The notes: generated by a model not told the origin, from the letters alone. A stretch of DNA of 64,000 nt from Mycolicibacterium fortuitum subsp. fortuitum (GCF_022179545.1 NZ_AP025518.1:2480001-2544000), one strand, 5' to 3'; counted from the first letter of the stretch, positions 9,025 through 18,922 are shown. Numbers and translations are program-made.

Positions 9025-9579
9025 ATGACGTCTGGGCCAGACGAGCAATGGAGCCAGGACAGCCAGGGATCGATACGTTGGCAGGATCCGGCGACGGCCA
9101 CGCCGCGGCCGCCGACCGTGGCCGAGGCACGGCAGCGCGACAAGTTGCAGAAGGAGCGCGAAGCCGCCGAGGAATGGGCCAGGCAGCAGGAGGCGACACG
9201 CGAACAGCGTGCCGCCACCGGCAAGAAGATCCTGATGGGCTCGGTGGCCGTGGTCGGCGTGGTCGGAGTCATCGCGCTGGGCTATCACCTTCTGCACAAA
9301 GAGGAGATCGCTGCGTCCTGTGTCAAGGACGGCACCAACGAGGTGGTGCCGGACTCGTACTGCTCCAGCGGCCACAGCAGCTCCGGGGGCACCTTCATCT
9401 ATCTGGGTTCGCCCTACCGGTACTACTACGGCGGCAACAACGGCGGGGTGGGCACGATCGCCCGGGGCGGGACCATCGAACAGCCGAAGGGCACCACCGC
9501 CAGGACCAAGTCCGGAACGTCGATCTCTCGCGGCGGTTTCGGCTCGTCGTCGAGCTACGGCAAGAGTTCGGGGAGCTGA
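9025..9579 (+). CDS. YgiB/YjfM-like membrane-anchored protein with Gly/Ser-rich tail
   Basis: A 184-residue protein with a charged, helical, coiled-coil-prone N-terminus (ARQRDKLQKEREAAEEWARQ), one membrane segment near residues 70-92, then an exported part with two cysteines (ASCVKDG, DSYCSSG), a Tyr/Gly-rich stretch and a Ser/Gly tail. The tail contains SRGGFGSSSS (RGGFG about residues 169-173). E. coli YgiB has a very similar RGGFG near its C-terminus (from memory). The next gene starts on the base after this stop, so the two are coupled. I infer that it is the substrate or partner of that ATP-grasp enzyme. Confidence 0.7.
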   Translation: MTSGPDEQWSQDSQGSIRWQDPATATPRPPTVAEARQRDKLQKEREAAEEWARQQEATREQRAATGKKILMGSVAVVGVVGVIALGYHLLHKEEIAASCVKDGTNEVVPDSYCSSGHSSSGGTFIYLGSPYRYYYGGNNGGVGTIARGGTIEQPKGTTARTKSGTSISRGGFGSSSSYGKSSGS

Positions 9580-10743
9580 ATGCGCCGCCAACGAAGTTCC
9601 CCGCGACCAGGCTGGGAACAGATCGTCGCTGACCAGGGGATGTGTTACGGGACTCCGGCGCGCGACGCGACCGGAGCTGACCGTCCGTACTGGGACGAAT
9701 CGGTGCACTACGTGTTCGACATGGACGAGGTGCTCTCGATCGAGGCCTCGGTGGAAGTTCTGCACTCGATGTGTCTGGAAGCGGTCGAACACGTCGTGTT
9801 GACCGGGCGTTACCGCGATTTCGGGCTTCCCGAATGGAGTTGGGAGCACATCGAGAAGTCGTGGCGGCGCAGCGATCCGCATCTGTACGGCCGGTTCGAC
9901 CTTCGCTACGACGGCCGCAGGCCGCCGGTACTGCTGGAATACAACGCCGATACGCCCACCACCCTGCTGGAGGCGGCGATCCTGCAGTGGCACTGGAAGA
10001 CCGACGTTTTCCCGGCCGACGATCAGTGGAACTCGTTGCACGAGAAGCTGGTTGCCCGCTGGACCGAAATCCGTGACCGCCTCCCCGGTGCTGAGACCTA
10101 CTTCACCTGGTCGGGTGCCGAGCACACCGGTGAGGACCACGTCACGGTGGCCTACCTGCAGGAGTGCGCGGCGGAGGCCGGTCTGCACACCGTGGGCCTG
10201 GCGATCGAGGACATCGGGTTCGACCGGGATCTCGACCGGTTCGTCGACCTGGAGGAAGCTCCGATGTCGTCGATCTTCAAGCTCTACCCGTGGGAGTGGA
10301 TGCTCGACGACGACTTCGGCCGCCGGGCCGTCGAGCAGATGCCCGCCACGATGTGGGTGGAACCGCTGTGGAAGACGCTGCTGAGCAACAAGGCGATCCT
10401 GGCTGTGCTGTGGGAGATGTACCCCGGACATCCGAATCTGTTGCCGGCGTATGTCGATGACCCGCACGAGCTCACCGACTATGTGCGCAAACCCAAGCTG
10501 GGACGCGAGGGTGCCAACATCACCATCGTGGGTGCCGGGTACGAGACCGAGACGGGTGGCGTATACGGCGAAGAGGGTTATGTGTACCAGTTGCTCGACC
10601 CGCTACCGCAATTCGACGACATGCGTCCCGCGTTGGGCGCGTGGATCGTCGGCGATGAATCCGCCGGCCTCGGGATCCGCGAGACCTCTGGTCTCGTCAC
10701 CGACAACGGCGCTGCCTTTGTGCCACACCGCATCCCGCTGTGA
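9580..10743 (+). CDS. Glutathionylspermidine synthase-like ATP-grasp ligase (YgiC/YjfC family)
   Basis: A 387-residue protein with the GSP-synthase preATP-grasp and ATP-grasp pattern: YWDESVHYVFD near the N-terminus, RFDLRYDG, PVLLEYNADTPTTLLEA, then the nucleotide-binding LSNKAILAVLWEMYPGHPNLLPAY and KPKLGREGANI, ending in GAWIVGDESAGLGIRE. The family ligates amines or peptides to carboxylates. It lacks the N-terminal amidase of true E. coli Gss. Mycobacteria use mycothiol rather than glutathione, so the natural substrate is probably not glutathione. It lies between the YgiB-like and DUF350 genes, an arrangement also seen in enterobacterial yjf loci. Confidence 0.85.
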   Translation: MRRQRSSPRPGWEQIVADQGMCYGTPARDATGADRPYWDESVHYVFDMDEVLSIEASVEVLHSMCLEAVEHVVLTGRYRDFGLPEWSWEHIEKSWRRSDPHLYGRFDLRYDGRRPPVLLEYNADTPTTLLEAAILQWHWKTDVFPADDQWNSLHEKLVARWTEIRDRLPGAETYFTWSGAEHTGEDHVTVAYLQECAAEAGLHTVGLAIEDIGFDRDLDRFVDLEEAPMSSIFKLYPWEWMLDDDFGRRAVEQMPATMWVEPLWKTLLSNKAILAVLWEMYPGHPNLLPAYVDDPHELTDYVRKPKLGREGANITIVGAGYETETGGVYGEEGYVYQLLDPLPQFDDMRPALGAWIVGDESAGLGIRETSGLVTDNGAAFVPHRIPL

Positions 10744-10760
10744 CCTGGAAGGAATACCCC

Positions 10761-11216
10761 ATGACAACCACTCTGGTTGCGCTCGACTCCGATTACTGGT
10801 CGGTTCTCGGTCACGGCGTCTCGGCGATCGTGCTGTACACGATTGTCGGTGTGGCACTGATGGTGCTGGGTTTCTACGTGATCGACTGGACCACACCGGG
10901 GCCGTTGCGGACCTTGGTGCGGGCCGGCCGACCCAATGCCGCCGCTGTGACGGCCTCCGGTGTGATCTCGATGGCTTTCATCATCGTGCTCGCCATCTAC
11001 TCTTCATCGGGTGACCTCGTCCAGGGTCTCATCATGACACTGGTGTTCGGGCTCCTGGGCATTGCGGCCCAGGCGTTTTCCGTACGGCTCATCGGTGCGA
11101 TCAAGGGCATCGACATCGGTATGGTGCTGGCCTCCGAGCGGTTTACGCCCCAGGTCCTGGTCGTGACGGCGTCGTACCTGGCGTTCGGGCTGATCGTCGC
11201 CGCGGCGATCCTCTAA
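10761..11216 (+). CDS. DUF350 (UPF0719) integral membrane protein
   Basis: A 151-residue protein that is almost entirely hydrophobic, with about four membrane helices (for example IVLYTIVGVALMVLGFYVI, ISMAFIIVLAIYSS, LIMTLVFGLLGIAAQAF and the C-terminal VVTASYLAFGLIVAAAIL). It resembles the DUF350/YjfL family, known to neighbour YjfC-type ATP-grasp enzymes. The start is ATG 10761 with GGAAGGA upstream. It is the third gene of the operon. Its TAA overlaps the stop of the convergent glycerate kinase gene. Confidence 0.8.
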   Translation: MTTTLVALDSDYWSVLGHGVSAIVLYTIVGVALMVLGFYVIDWTTPGPLRTLVRAGRPNAAAVTASGVISMAFIIVLAIYSSSGDLVQGLIMTLVFGLLGIAAQAFSVRLIGAIKGIDIGMVLASERFTPQVLVVTASYLAFGLIVAAAIL

Positions 11217-12340
11217 CGCTGCAGGGTCCGGCACACCGCGGCGGCCGCAAGGGCCAATGCGGCCGGGCCGTCACGCAGGGCCTGATCCAACTGCGTGCCG
11301 GGTTCGGTGATGGCAACCAGTTTCTCGACGCCGTGCTCCAGGAGGATGTCAGCGTCCGGGGCTACCCGGCCGGCGAAGATCACCACCCGGGCACCGGTAC
11401 GCGCCGCAAGTCGAGCCACACCGAACGGTGTCTTGCCCAACATGGTCTGTGCGTCGACGCTGCCTTCGCCGGTGAATACCCAGTCCGCTCCGGCCAGCGA
11501 CTGCTCCAGTCCGACGGTCTGGGCGATCAGCTCGACACCGGGAATGCATTCGGCGGCAAGGAATTCCATCAGCCCGAAACCCAGGCCGCCGGCGGCCCCG
11601 GCGCCCGGGCGATCCGGCCCGGCATGACCCAGCGCGGTTTCGGTGACCTGGACCAGGCGGGTCAGAGCGGTTTCGAGTATTTCGACGTCGCGCGGGGTAG
11701 CGCCCTTCTGTGGTCCGAAAATCGCACTGGCGCCACGGGTTCCGAGCAAGGGTGCGGTGACGTCGGAGGCGATCCGGATATGAACGTCGGCCAGTCGGGG
11801 ATCGAGGCCGGAGACGTCGATGTTCTGCAGTTGCACCAGGGCTGCGCCGCCGGGTGGCAGGGGGGTGCCGTCGGCATCGGTGAAGGTGGCGCCGAGGGCG
11901 GCGAGCATACCGGTCCCGCCGTCGTTGGTGGCCGAACCGCCGATTCCGATCAGTAGCTCGGTCGCGCTGTGATCCAGCGCCGAGATGATCAGCTGGCCGA
12001 CGCCGAAGGTGCTGGCGCGCAGGACATCCCGATCTGCGGGCGCCACCAGCTCCAGACCGGACGCCGACGCCATCTCGATCACCGCCAGGTGGTGCTCGGC
12101 GACGTAGCCGTAGGTGGCACTTACGGCGCGCCCCAGCGGATCACTGACCTCGACCGTGATGCGGTCGCCGCCGAGCGCGTCGACGACGGCATCGACGGTG
12201 CCTTCGCCGCCGTCGGCCATCGGCACCCCGAGGCATTCTGCTTCGGGCAGCACCGACCGAACGCCTTCGCGCAGCGCGGCGACCGCTTGCGAAGCGGTCA
12301 TCGACTCCTTGAACGAGTCCGGGGCCAGCACGATCTTCAT
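11213..12340 (-). CDS. Glycerate kinase
   Basis: A 375-residue glycerate kinase of the GlxK/GarK family: MKIVLAPDSFKESMTASQ at the N-terminus, PMADGGEGTVDA, IGIGGSATNDGG (the nucleotide/substrate loop), GAAGGLGFGLM and the C-terminal FTGEGSVDAQTMLGK. It phosphorylates D-glycerate to 2- or 3-phosphoglycerate, feeding glycolysis from glyoxylate or serine catabolism. Length is normal. It is convergent with the DUF350 gene and shares stop-codon bases with it. Confidence 0.93.
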   Translation of the reverse strand: MKIVLAPDSFKESMTASQAVAALREGVRSVLPEAECLGVPMADGGEGTVDAVVDALGGDRITVEVSDPLGRAVSATYGYVAEHHLAVIEMASASGLELVAPADRDVLRASTFGVGQLIISALDHSATELLIGIGGSATNDGGTGMLAALGATFTDADGTPLPPGGAALVQLQNIDVSGLDPRLADVHIRIASDVTAPLLGTRGASAIFGPQKGATPRDVEILETALTRLVQVTETALGHAGPDRPGAGAAGGLGFGLMEFLAAECIPGVELIAQTVGLEQSLAGADWVFTGEGSVDAQTMLGKTPFGVARLAARTGARVVIFAGRVAPDADILLEHGVEKLVAITEPGTQLDQALRDGPAALALAAAAVCRTLQR

Positions 12341-12396
12341 CGGCTGGCGACATTACCGACTGTGACGCCGCGCGGCGCGCCGGACGTCGGGCCGGG

Positions 12397-12826
12397 TCAG
12401 AGGACGGCGTGGGCCAACAGCCTCTTGAGTTCGCGCCGCTGCCCGGAATCGAGTCGATCGAGCACCTCGTCCTCGGCGGCGTAGACCGCTGCCTCGGCGC
12501 GTTTGAGCAGTTCGGCGCCCTCGGCGGTCAGCTCGGCGGGTAGTGCGCGCCCGGAGTCGACGGAGGCAGGCCTGCGTACCGCTCCTCGGTCTTGGAGTCC
12601 GCGCAGCACGTTGTTCATCGCCTGCGGTGACACGTTGGTGTGGCGGGCGAGTTCTGCGTTGGACTGGCCCGGGGCCATCGACAAGACCCGGAGGCAGACG
12701 AACTCGGGCAACGTGAGGCCGAGCGGCTGCAGTTGGGCGGCGACGCGCGGCTGCAGCACCGCGACCACGCGATACATCAAATATCCGAGTGGCTGCTCCT
12801 CCAGGGCGGCGCCTTTGTCGGAGTTC

Positions 12827-12837
<11 letters not shown>
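12397..12837 (-). CDS. MarR-family transcriptional regulator (Rv2887-like)
   Basis: A ~146-residue winged-helix regulator. The HTH is seen in SNAELARHTNVSPQAMNNVL and the wing region in RRPASVDSGRALPAELT. Position next to the amidase/pyrH genes matches Rv2887 of M. tuberculosis, which represses the methyltransferase gene Rv0560c (known from the literature; recalled). I chose ATG 12837 because a -10-like GATAT in the operator would start a leaderless message there; ATG 12828 is an alternative. It is divergent from the methyltransferase across two tandem operators and is probably autoregulated. Confidence 0.87.
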
Positions 12838-13566
<729 letters not shown>

Positions 13567-13710
13567 TCGCCGGTTGATCTGCGTCGCCGGCGACACTCGG
13601 TCCCCGAGAGTTCACCCAAACTAGGTGTGCCGTCCGCCATAGGGCAGGATAGAGAGGCCGTCCAGGGGTAACCCGGGTGGCTCTCTACATGCGAGGAGTG
13701 CCGAGGACCG

Positions 13711-14463
13711 ATGGCGGACCCGAATGTCGCCGGCGAAGGCGCAGCACCCATTCGTCCCTTCTATACACGGGTTCTGCTGAAGCTCGGCGGAGAGATGTTC
13801 GGCGGCGGTCAGGTCGGTCTCGATCCCGATGTGGTGCATCAGGTGGCCCGCCAGATCGCCGCCGTGGTGCGCAGCGGAGTCCAGGTCGCGGTTGTCATCG
13901 GGGGCGGCAACTTCTTCCGCGGTGCCCAACTCCAGCAGCGGGGTATGGAACGCACCCGCAGTGACTACATGGGCATGCTGGGCACGGTGATGAACAGCCT
14001 TGCGCTGCAGGACTTCCTGCAGAAGGAAGGCATCGACACCCGCGTGCAGACCGCCATCACCATGGGCCAGGTCGCCGAGCCCTACATTCCCCTGCGCGCC
14101 GTGCGGCACCTGGAAAAAGGCCGCGTCGTCATCTTCGGCGCCGGCATGGGCCTCCCATACTTCTCCACCGACACCACCGCCGCGCAGCGCGCCCTGGAGA
14201 TCGGCGCCGACGTGGTGCTGATGGCCAAGGCCGTCGACGGCGTCTACAGCGCCGACCCCCGCGAGGACCCGAACGCCGAGCTGCTCACCGAGGTCAGCCA
14301 TCGCGAGGTCATCGACCGCGGGCTGCGGGTCGCCGATGCCACCGCCTTCAGTTTGTGCATGGACAACCGCATGCCGATGCTGGTGTTCAACCTGCTCGCC
14401 GAAGGCAATATCGCCCGTGCGGTGGCGGGTGAGAAGATCGGAACACTGGTCACCACCACCTGA
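13711..14463 (+). CDS. pyrH: Uridylate kinase
   Basis: A 250-residue bacterial UMP kinase of the amino-acid kinase fold, making UDP from UMP with ATP. Motifs: [13 protein letters not shown] (P-loop-like), [45 protein letters not shown] and [11 protein letters not shown]. It begins the conserved pyrH-frr-cdsA block. The variable Ala/Pro-rich N-terminus before the core is usual for mycobacterial PyrH. The ATG at 13711 follows GAGGACCG. Confidence 0.97.
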   Translation: MADPNVAGEGAAPIRPFYTRVLLKLGGEMFGGGQVGLDPDVVHQVARQIAAVVRSGVQVAVVIGGGNFFRGAQLQQRGMERTRSDYMGMLGTVMNSLALQDFLQKEGIDTRVQTAITMGQVAEPYIPLRAVRHLEKGRVVIFGAGMGLPYFSTDTTAAQRALEIGADVVLMAKAVDGVYSADPREDPNAELLTEVSHREVIDRGLRVADATAFSLCMDNRMPMLVFNLLAEGNIARAVAGEKIGTLVTTT

Positions 14464-14477
14464 ACTGCCGCGCCCGC

Positions 14478-14509
14478 GAGGAGCTAGATCGATGGAGAAC
14501 CCGAAGTGA
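14478..14509 (+). other. Five-codon leader ORF overlapping the frr start
   Basis: GAGGAG at 14478-14483 is a good ribosome binding site for ATG 14492, which opens the mini-ORF MENPK with TGA at 14507-14509. That stop overlaps the GTG start of frr (GTGA). Ribosomes terminating there could reinitiate on frr. Confidence 0.4.
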
Positions 14510-15063
14510 TCGACGAAACTCTCTTCGACGCCGAAGAGAAGATGGAAAAGGCCGTGAGTGTGGCCCGCGACGACCTGGCCACCATTCGGACCGGCCGGGC
14601 CAATCCGGGAATGTTCTCCCGGATCAACATCGAGTACTACGGGTCGATGACGCCCATCACACAGATGGCGAGCATCAACGTTCCCGAGGCTCGACTCGTC
14701 GTCATCAAGCCCTACGAGGCCGCCCAGCTGCGGCCCATCGAGGACGCGATCCGCAACTCGGATCTCGGGGTCAACCCCACCAACGACGGCAGCATCATCC
14801 GCATCTCCATCCCGCAGCTCACCGAGGAGCGTCGCCGCGATCTCGTCAAGCAGGCGAAGGCCAAGGGCGAGGACGCCAAGGTGTCGGTGCGCAACATCCG
14901 CCGTAAGGCGATGGAAGAACTCAGCCGCATCAAGAAGGACGGCGAGGCCGGCGAGGACGAGGTCGGACGCGCGGAAAAGGATCTCGACAAATCCACCCAC
15001 AACTACACCAGTCAGATCGACGAGCTGGTCAAGCACAAGGAAGGCGAGTTGCTGGAGGTCTAG
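14506..15063 (+). CDS. frr: Ribosome recycling factor
   Basis: A 185-residue RRF, which splits post-termination ribosomes together with EF-G. The diagnostic segments are [29 protein letters not shown], and [20 protein letters not shown] with [14 protein letters not shown]. Length is exactly that of the family. The start is GTG 14506 with GGAGA upstream. Between pyrH and cdsA, as in other mycobacteria. Confidence 0.97.
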   Translation: MIDETLFDAEEKMEKAVSVARDDLATIRTGRANPGMFSRINIEYYGSMTPITQMASINVPEARLVVIKPYEAAQLRPIEDAIRNSDLGVNPTNDGSIIRISIPQLTEERRRDLVKQAKAKGEDAKVSVRNIRRKAMEELSRIKKDGEAGEDEVGRAEKDLDKSTHNYTSQIDELVKHKEGELLEV

Positions 15064-15086
15064 GCGACCTTCAGCACCCCAGTCCC

Positions 15087-15932
15087 GTGGCACAGACCGA
15101 GCCACCGCAGAAGACCTCGCGCGCCGGCCGTGACCTGCCGGCGGCCATCACCGTCGGCGTGGTCCTCGGCGCCCTTGCCATCGGCACGCTGCTCTTTGCG
15201 CCCATCTGGTGGCTGCCGCTGCTGGCAGTTGCCATAGCCATCGCCACCCACGAGGTGATCCGGCGGATGCGCGAGCACGGCTATGCGCTGCCGACCGTCC
15301 CGTTGCTGCTCGGTGGACAGGCGATGATCTGGCTGACCTGGCCGTTCGGGGTGGCCGGGCTGCTGGGCGCCTATGGCGGCACCATCGTCGTCTGCATGGT
15401 GTGGCGTCTGATCGGCCAAGGTCTGGACCAGCAACCCGTCAACTACCTGCGCGATATTGCGGTGACAGTGTTGCTCGCCACGTGGGTTCCGCTGTTCGCC
15501 GCCTTCACCGCCCTGCTGATTTTCGCCGACCACGGCGGCGCGCGGGTGTTCACGGTAATCGTGACGGTCGTGTTCGCCGACATCGGCGGTTACGTGGCGG
15601 GTGTCCTGTTCGGCAAGCACCTACTGGCACCCGCGATCAGCCCGAAGAAGTCCTGGGAGGGCCTGGGCGGTTCGCTGCTGTTCGGTATCGCCGCCGCCGT
15701 GCTGTCGGTGGCGTTCCTGTTGGACAAGCCGGCCTGGGTGGGTCTGCCGCTGGGCCTGTTGCTGGTGATCACCGGCGTGCTCGGTGATCTGGTCGAGTCT
15801 CAGGTCAAACGCGACCTGGGCATCAAGGACATGGGCACGCTCCTGCCCGGCCACGGCGGCATCATGGACCGGATCGACGCGATGCTGCCGTCCGCTGTCG
15901 TCGGCTGGATCGTGCTGACGCTGCTGGCGTAG
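15087..15932 (+). CDS. cdsA: Phosphatidate cytidylyltransferase (CDP-diacylglycerol synthase)
   Basis: A 281-residue polytopic membrane enzyme that makes CDP-diacylglycerol from phosphatidate and CTP, the precursor of PI, PIMs, PE and cardiolipin. The C-terminal family signature is present: SQVKRDLGIKDMGTLLPGHGG followed by MDRIDAML, with the catalytic Asp residues. Multiple hydrophobic helices precede it. The start is GTG 15087, 23 bp after frr. The 3' part is overlapped in antisense by the open frame of the EamA gene. Confidence 0.95.
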   Translation: MAQTEPPQKTSRAGRDLPAAITVGVVLGALAIGTLLFAPIWWLPLLAVAIAIATHEVIRRMREHGYALPTVPLLLGGQAMIWLTWPFGVAGLLGAYGGTIVVCMVWRLIGQGLDQQPVNYLRDIAVTVLLATWVPLFAAFTALLIFADHGGARVFTVIVTVVFADIGGYVAGVLFGKHLLAPAISPKKSWEGLGGSLLFGIAAAVLSVAFLLDKPAWVGLPLGLLLVITGVLGDLVESQVKRDLGIKDMGTLLPGHGGIMDRIDAMLPSAVVGWIVLTLLA

Positions 15933-16808
15933 TCCGCGTTCCCTGCGCTCACCGGACGCGTTCAGCCAGCACGCGACCGCACCGAGGACCAGTCCTGCGG
16001 CGATGCCGATGTTCACCCGTTCACCGAGCATCAGCCAAGACAACACGCCTGCGACGGCGGGGATCACGCAGAACAACATCGCGACGGCCGAAGCGCCGTG
16101 CAGATTGATCGCCCGCACATACAGCGATACCCCGAGTATGGCGTTGAGCATCACCACGCCGGTCACCGCCAACGCGGCTTTGGCCGCGTCATGCACCTCG
16201 ACCGGAGTGCTCAGGACCAGCGCCAGAGCGGGCAGGAAGGCGACGGCGTTCTGCAGGGAAGTCGAGGCCCGGAAGTCGACATCCGAGCAGAACCGCTGCT
16301 GATAGACGCCGCCGGCCGCCAAGCCCAGCAATGCCACCAGCAGAAGTCCGACCACCGGGTCGATGCCACCCGAAGTGACCAGTCGAGATGCGCAGGCCGC
16401 CAGGACTGCGGCCACACCGAGCACCAACGCGACGATCCGGCGTGGGGTCAACCGGTCCCGCAACACCATCGTCGCCAGCAGCGCGGTGGCGACCGGATTC
16501 ATGGCGATGACCACGGCGCACAACACCGCTGGAGCGCTGTGCTGAATCGCGATGTAGAGCGCGCAGAACTGCACGGCCTGCATCAGTAACCCGGCCACCG
16601 CGACGTGGAACAACTTGCGGCCGCTGGGAAAGCTGACCCGAGCCAGTCCGGCCCACGTGCCCAGGATCAGTCCGGCGACCCCGAAGCGAACAGCCAACAC
16701 CGCCATCGGAGACAGGGCGTGCACGGCCAGGTTCCCGATCGGATAACCGAGAGCGTAGAAGAACGTCACGGTCGTCGCCGTGTGCGTCGGCATCGGAGTG
16801 GGCGCCAT
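15621..16808 (-). CDS. EamA/DMT-family transporter with an abnormal antisense C-terminal extension
   Basis: The first ~290 residues are an EamA (drug/metabolite) exporter with about ten membrane helices in two repeats (FHVAVAGLLMQAVQFCALYIA; FCVIPAVAGVLSWLMLGERV; GIAAGLVLGAVACWLNAS). The normal protein would end near ACWLNAS (about base 15950), but no in-frame stop occurs there. The frame runs on for roughly 105 codons of Gln/His-rich sequence antisense to cdsA, ending at 15621. A one-base shift would give TGA at about 15950. The start is ATG 16808. It is divergent from a LysR regulator. Confidence 0.7.
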   Translation of the reverse strand: MAPTPMPTHTATTVTFFYALGYPIGNLAVHALSPMAVLAVRFGVAGLILGTWAGLARVSFPSGRKLFHVAVAGLLMQAVQFCALYIAIQHSAPAVLCAVVIAMNPVATALLATMVLRDRLTPRRIVALVLGVAAVLAACASRLVTSGGIDPVVGLLLVALLGLAAGGVYQQRFCSDVDFRASTSLQNAVAFLPALALVLSTPVEVHDAAKAALAVTGVVMLNAILGVSLYVRAINLHGASAVAMLFCVIPAVAGVLSWLMLGERVNIGIAAGLVLGAVACWLNASGERRERGLRQQRQHDPADDSGRQHRVDPVHDAAVAGQERAHVLDAQVAFDLRLDQITEHAGDHQQQAQRQTHPGRLVQQERHRQHGGGDTEQQRTAQALPGLLRADRGCQ

Positions 16809-16862
16809 CGCCCCATCGTGGGCGAGGCCTGTGCGCCTGGTCCAACGATTATCGGCAATCAC

Positions 16863-16887
16863 GATTGATCGCGGACACTAATCAATC
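16863..16887. promoter_or_regulatory. LysR-type T-N11-A operator between EamA and LysR genes
   Basis: GATTGAT (16863-16869) and ATCAATC (16881-16887) are perfect inverted 7-mers separated by 11 bp, giving the canonical T-N11-A box. A further half site, CAATC at 16856-16860, makes a second dyad with the first GATTG. Confidence 0.65.
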
Positions 16888-16962
16888 AGGCGGAATAACC
16901 CAGTGATTTGAAAGAAACGGCAGCTCTTTGATCGTAAGTGCTGATCGGAGTACGTTGAGCGC

Positions 16963-17817
16963 ATGGGTCAGGTGCTGGATATCGCCCCGCTGCGGAGTCT
17001 GGTGGCGGTGGCGGACTGTGGCGGGTTTCACCGTGCCGCCGCGGTGTTGCACATGACGCAGTCCGCAGTCAGCCAGCACGTACGGCGGATCGAGGCCGTC
17101 GTCGGCGGTCCCGTCGTCGAACGGTCCGGCCGCGGTGTCGCCTTCACCGAGCTGGGTCACCGCGTACTCGGGCACGCCCGGGCGATTCTCTCCGCCCACG
17201 ATGCGGCATTGACCGATCTCGGTGCGGCCGAGGAGCAGGTGCTGTTGATCGGCGCGACCGAACACGGCGCCGATGTGATGTTGCCCGCCCTCACGGCAGC
17301 GCTGGGGGAGCGGTTGCCCAACTGGCGGCTGCGGTTTCGCCTCGACCGCAACGTGACGCTCGCCGACGCCATCGAGCACGGTCTGGTCGATCTGGCGGTG
17401 ATGCTCGACGGCTCCGGCATGGATCCCGCTCACGCCTCCGGAACGCTTGCGCTGAAATGGGTTTCGGGCCGCAGCTTCGCTGCGCACTCGGCCAACCAGC
17501 CGTTGCCGGTGGTGATGTTCTCCGAACCGTGCACATTGCGCGAACCCACGTTCGCCACGCTCGAGCGGTGCGGCATCGACTACCGCATCGCCGCGGAGTC
17601 CGCCGACCTGTCCGGCCTGTTCGCAGCGGTGCGCTCAGGTCTGGGCGTGGCACTGCTGCCGATGATCGGCCGACTGCCCGATGGGCTGTGTCTGGCCGAA
17701 GGTCTGCCCAAAGCCAGCCGTGCATCGGTGTTCGTCCGAGGACGCGCCGGGGTGGACGCCGATGTCCTGGACACCGTTGAGCGGACCGTTCACGACGTTC
17801 TTGCCGGACAAGCCTGA
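16963..17817 (+). CDS. LysR-family transcriptional regulator
   Basis: A 284-residue LTTR. The N-terminal winged HTH is [20 protein letters not shown] then [15 protein letters not shown], followed by the linker helix and a periplasmic-binding-like effector domain ending in [14 protein letters not shown]. The gene is divergent from an EamA exporter with a T-N11-A box between them, the usual arrangement for an LTTR controlling its neighbour. The effector is unknown. It ends 13 bp before rlmN. Confidence 0.88.
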   Translation: MGQVLDIAPLRSLVAVADCGGFHRAAAVLHMTQSAVSQHVRRIEAVVGGPVVERSGRGVAFTELGHRVLGHARAILSAHDAALTDLGAAEEQVLLIGATEHGADVMLPALTAALGERLPNWRLRFRLDRNVTLADAIEHGLVDLAVMLDGSGMDPAHASGTLALKWVSGRSFAAHSANQPLPVVMFSEPCTLREPTFATLERCGIDYRIAAESADLSGLFAAVRSGLGVALLPMIGRLPDGLCLAEGLPKASRASVFVRGRAGVDADVLDTVERTVHDVLAGQA

Positions 17818-17830
17818 TACTGGAGAAGAC

Positions 17831-18922
17831 ATGAAGCAGGAATTGGTCTTCGAAGCCCCGCGACGCGCCATGCCGCCGCGGCACCTCGCCGACCTCGACG
17901 AGGACGGCCGCGCAGCTGCCGTCACCGAGCTGGGGCTGCCGAAGTTCCGGGCCAAGCAGCTGGCCAACCAGTACTACGGGCGGCTCATCGCCGACCCGCA
18001 GCAGATGACCGACCTGCCTGCCGCGGTGCGCGAACAGGTGGCCGAGGCGCTGTTCCCGACGCTGCTCGATCCGGTGAAGCAGATCCAGTGCGACGCGGGG
18101 GAAACACGCAAGACGCTGTGGCGCGCGGGCGACGGCACCACGTTCGAGTCGGTGCTGATGCGCTACCCGCAGCGCAACACCGTGTGCATCTCCTCACAGG
18201 CCGGCTGCGGCATGGCCTGCCCGTTCTGCGCGACGGGCCAGGGCGGGCTCAAGCGGAACCTGTCCACCGCGGAAATCCTCGAACAGGTGCGGGCGGCATC
18301 GTCGGCCATGCGGCTCGAGCATGACGGCCGGCTGTCCAACATCGTCTTCATGGGCATGGGCGAGCCGCTGGCCAACTACAACCGCGTGGTGGCCGCCGTC
18401 AAGCGCATCATCGCCCCGCCGCCGAACGGTTTCGGCATCAGCGCACGGTCAGTGACGGTGTCGACGGTCGGGCTCGCCCCGGCCATCCGCAAACTCGCCG
18501 ACGAGAAACTGGGTGTGACGCTGGCGTTGTCATTGCACACCCCCGACGACGAACTCCGCGACACCCTGGTGCCGGTGAACAACCGGTGGAAGGTCGATGA
18601 GGTGCTCGACGCCGCGCGGTATTACGCCGACGTCACCGGACGGCGAGTGTCCGTAGAGTACGCGCTGATCCGCGATGTCAACGACCAGCCTTGGCGCGCA
18701 GACCTTTTGGGCAAGAAGCTGCATGCCAAGCTGGGTCAGCTGGTGCACGTCAACCTCATTCCGCTCAACCCCACTCCGGGCAGCGAGTGGGACGCCAGCC
18801 CCAAGCCCGTCGAGCGGGAGTTCGTCAAGCGGGTTCAGGCCAAGGGGGTTTCGTGCACCGTGCGTGATACCCGGGGACGTGAGATTGCCGCGGCCTGTGG
18901 CCAGTTGGCCGCCGAGGGCTGA
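17831..18922 (+). CDS. rlmN: 23S rRNA (A2503-C2)/tRNA (A37-C2) methyltransferase RlmN
   Basis: A 363-residue radical SAM enzyme. The CxxxCxxC cluster motif is CGMACPFC, followed by [26 protein letters not shown] and VSTVGLAP. The C-terminal [11 protein letters not shown] carries the mechanistic Cys. It methylates A2503 of 23S rRNA and A37 of some tRNAs. I chose ATG 17831, preceded by TGGAGAAG; the frame is open further upstream only inside the LysR gene. A 12-bp inverted repeat follows. Confidence 0.96.
   Translation: MKQELVFEAPRRAMPPRHLADLDEDGRAAAVTELGLPKFRAKQLANQYYGRLIADPQQMTDLPAAVREQVAEALFPTLLDPVKQIQCDAGETRKTLWRAGDGTTFESVLMRYPQRNTVCISSQAGCGMACPFCATGQGGLKRNLSTAEILEQVRAASSAMRLEHDGRLSNIVFMGMGEPLANYNRVVAAVKRIIAPPPNGFGISARSVTVSTVGLAPAIRKLADEKLGVTLALSLHTPDDELRDTLVPVNNRWKVDEVLDAARYYADVTGRRVSVEYALIRDVNDQPWRADLLGKKLHAKLGQLVHVNLIPLNPTPGSEWDASPKPVEREFVKRVQAKGVSCTVRDTRGREIAAACGQLAAEG

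Noticed and set aside
6386..9199. Open frame of 937 codons on the minus strand
   Set aside because: It lies antisense to two well-supported genes (LLM oxidoreductase and amidase). Its Arg/Gln/His-rich composition is typical of GC-rich shadow frames, and it has no recognisable domain.
13621..15105. 494-codon minus-strand frame over pyrH-frr
   Set aside because: Antisense shadow of essential genes; Asp/His/Gly-rich with no domain.
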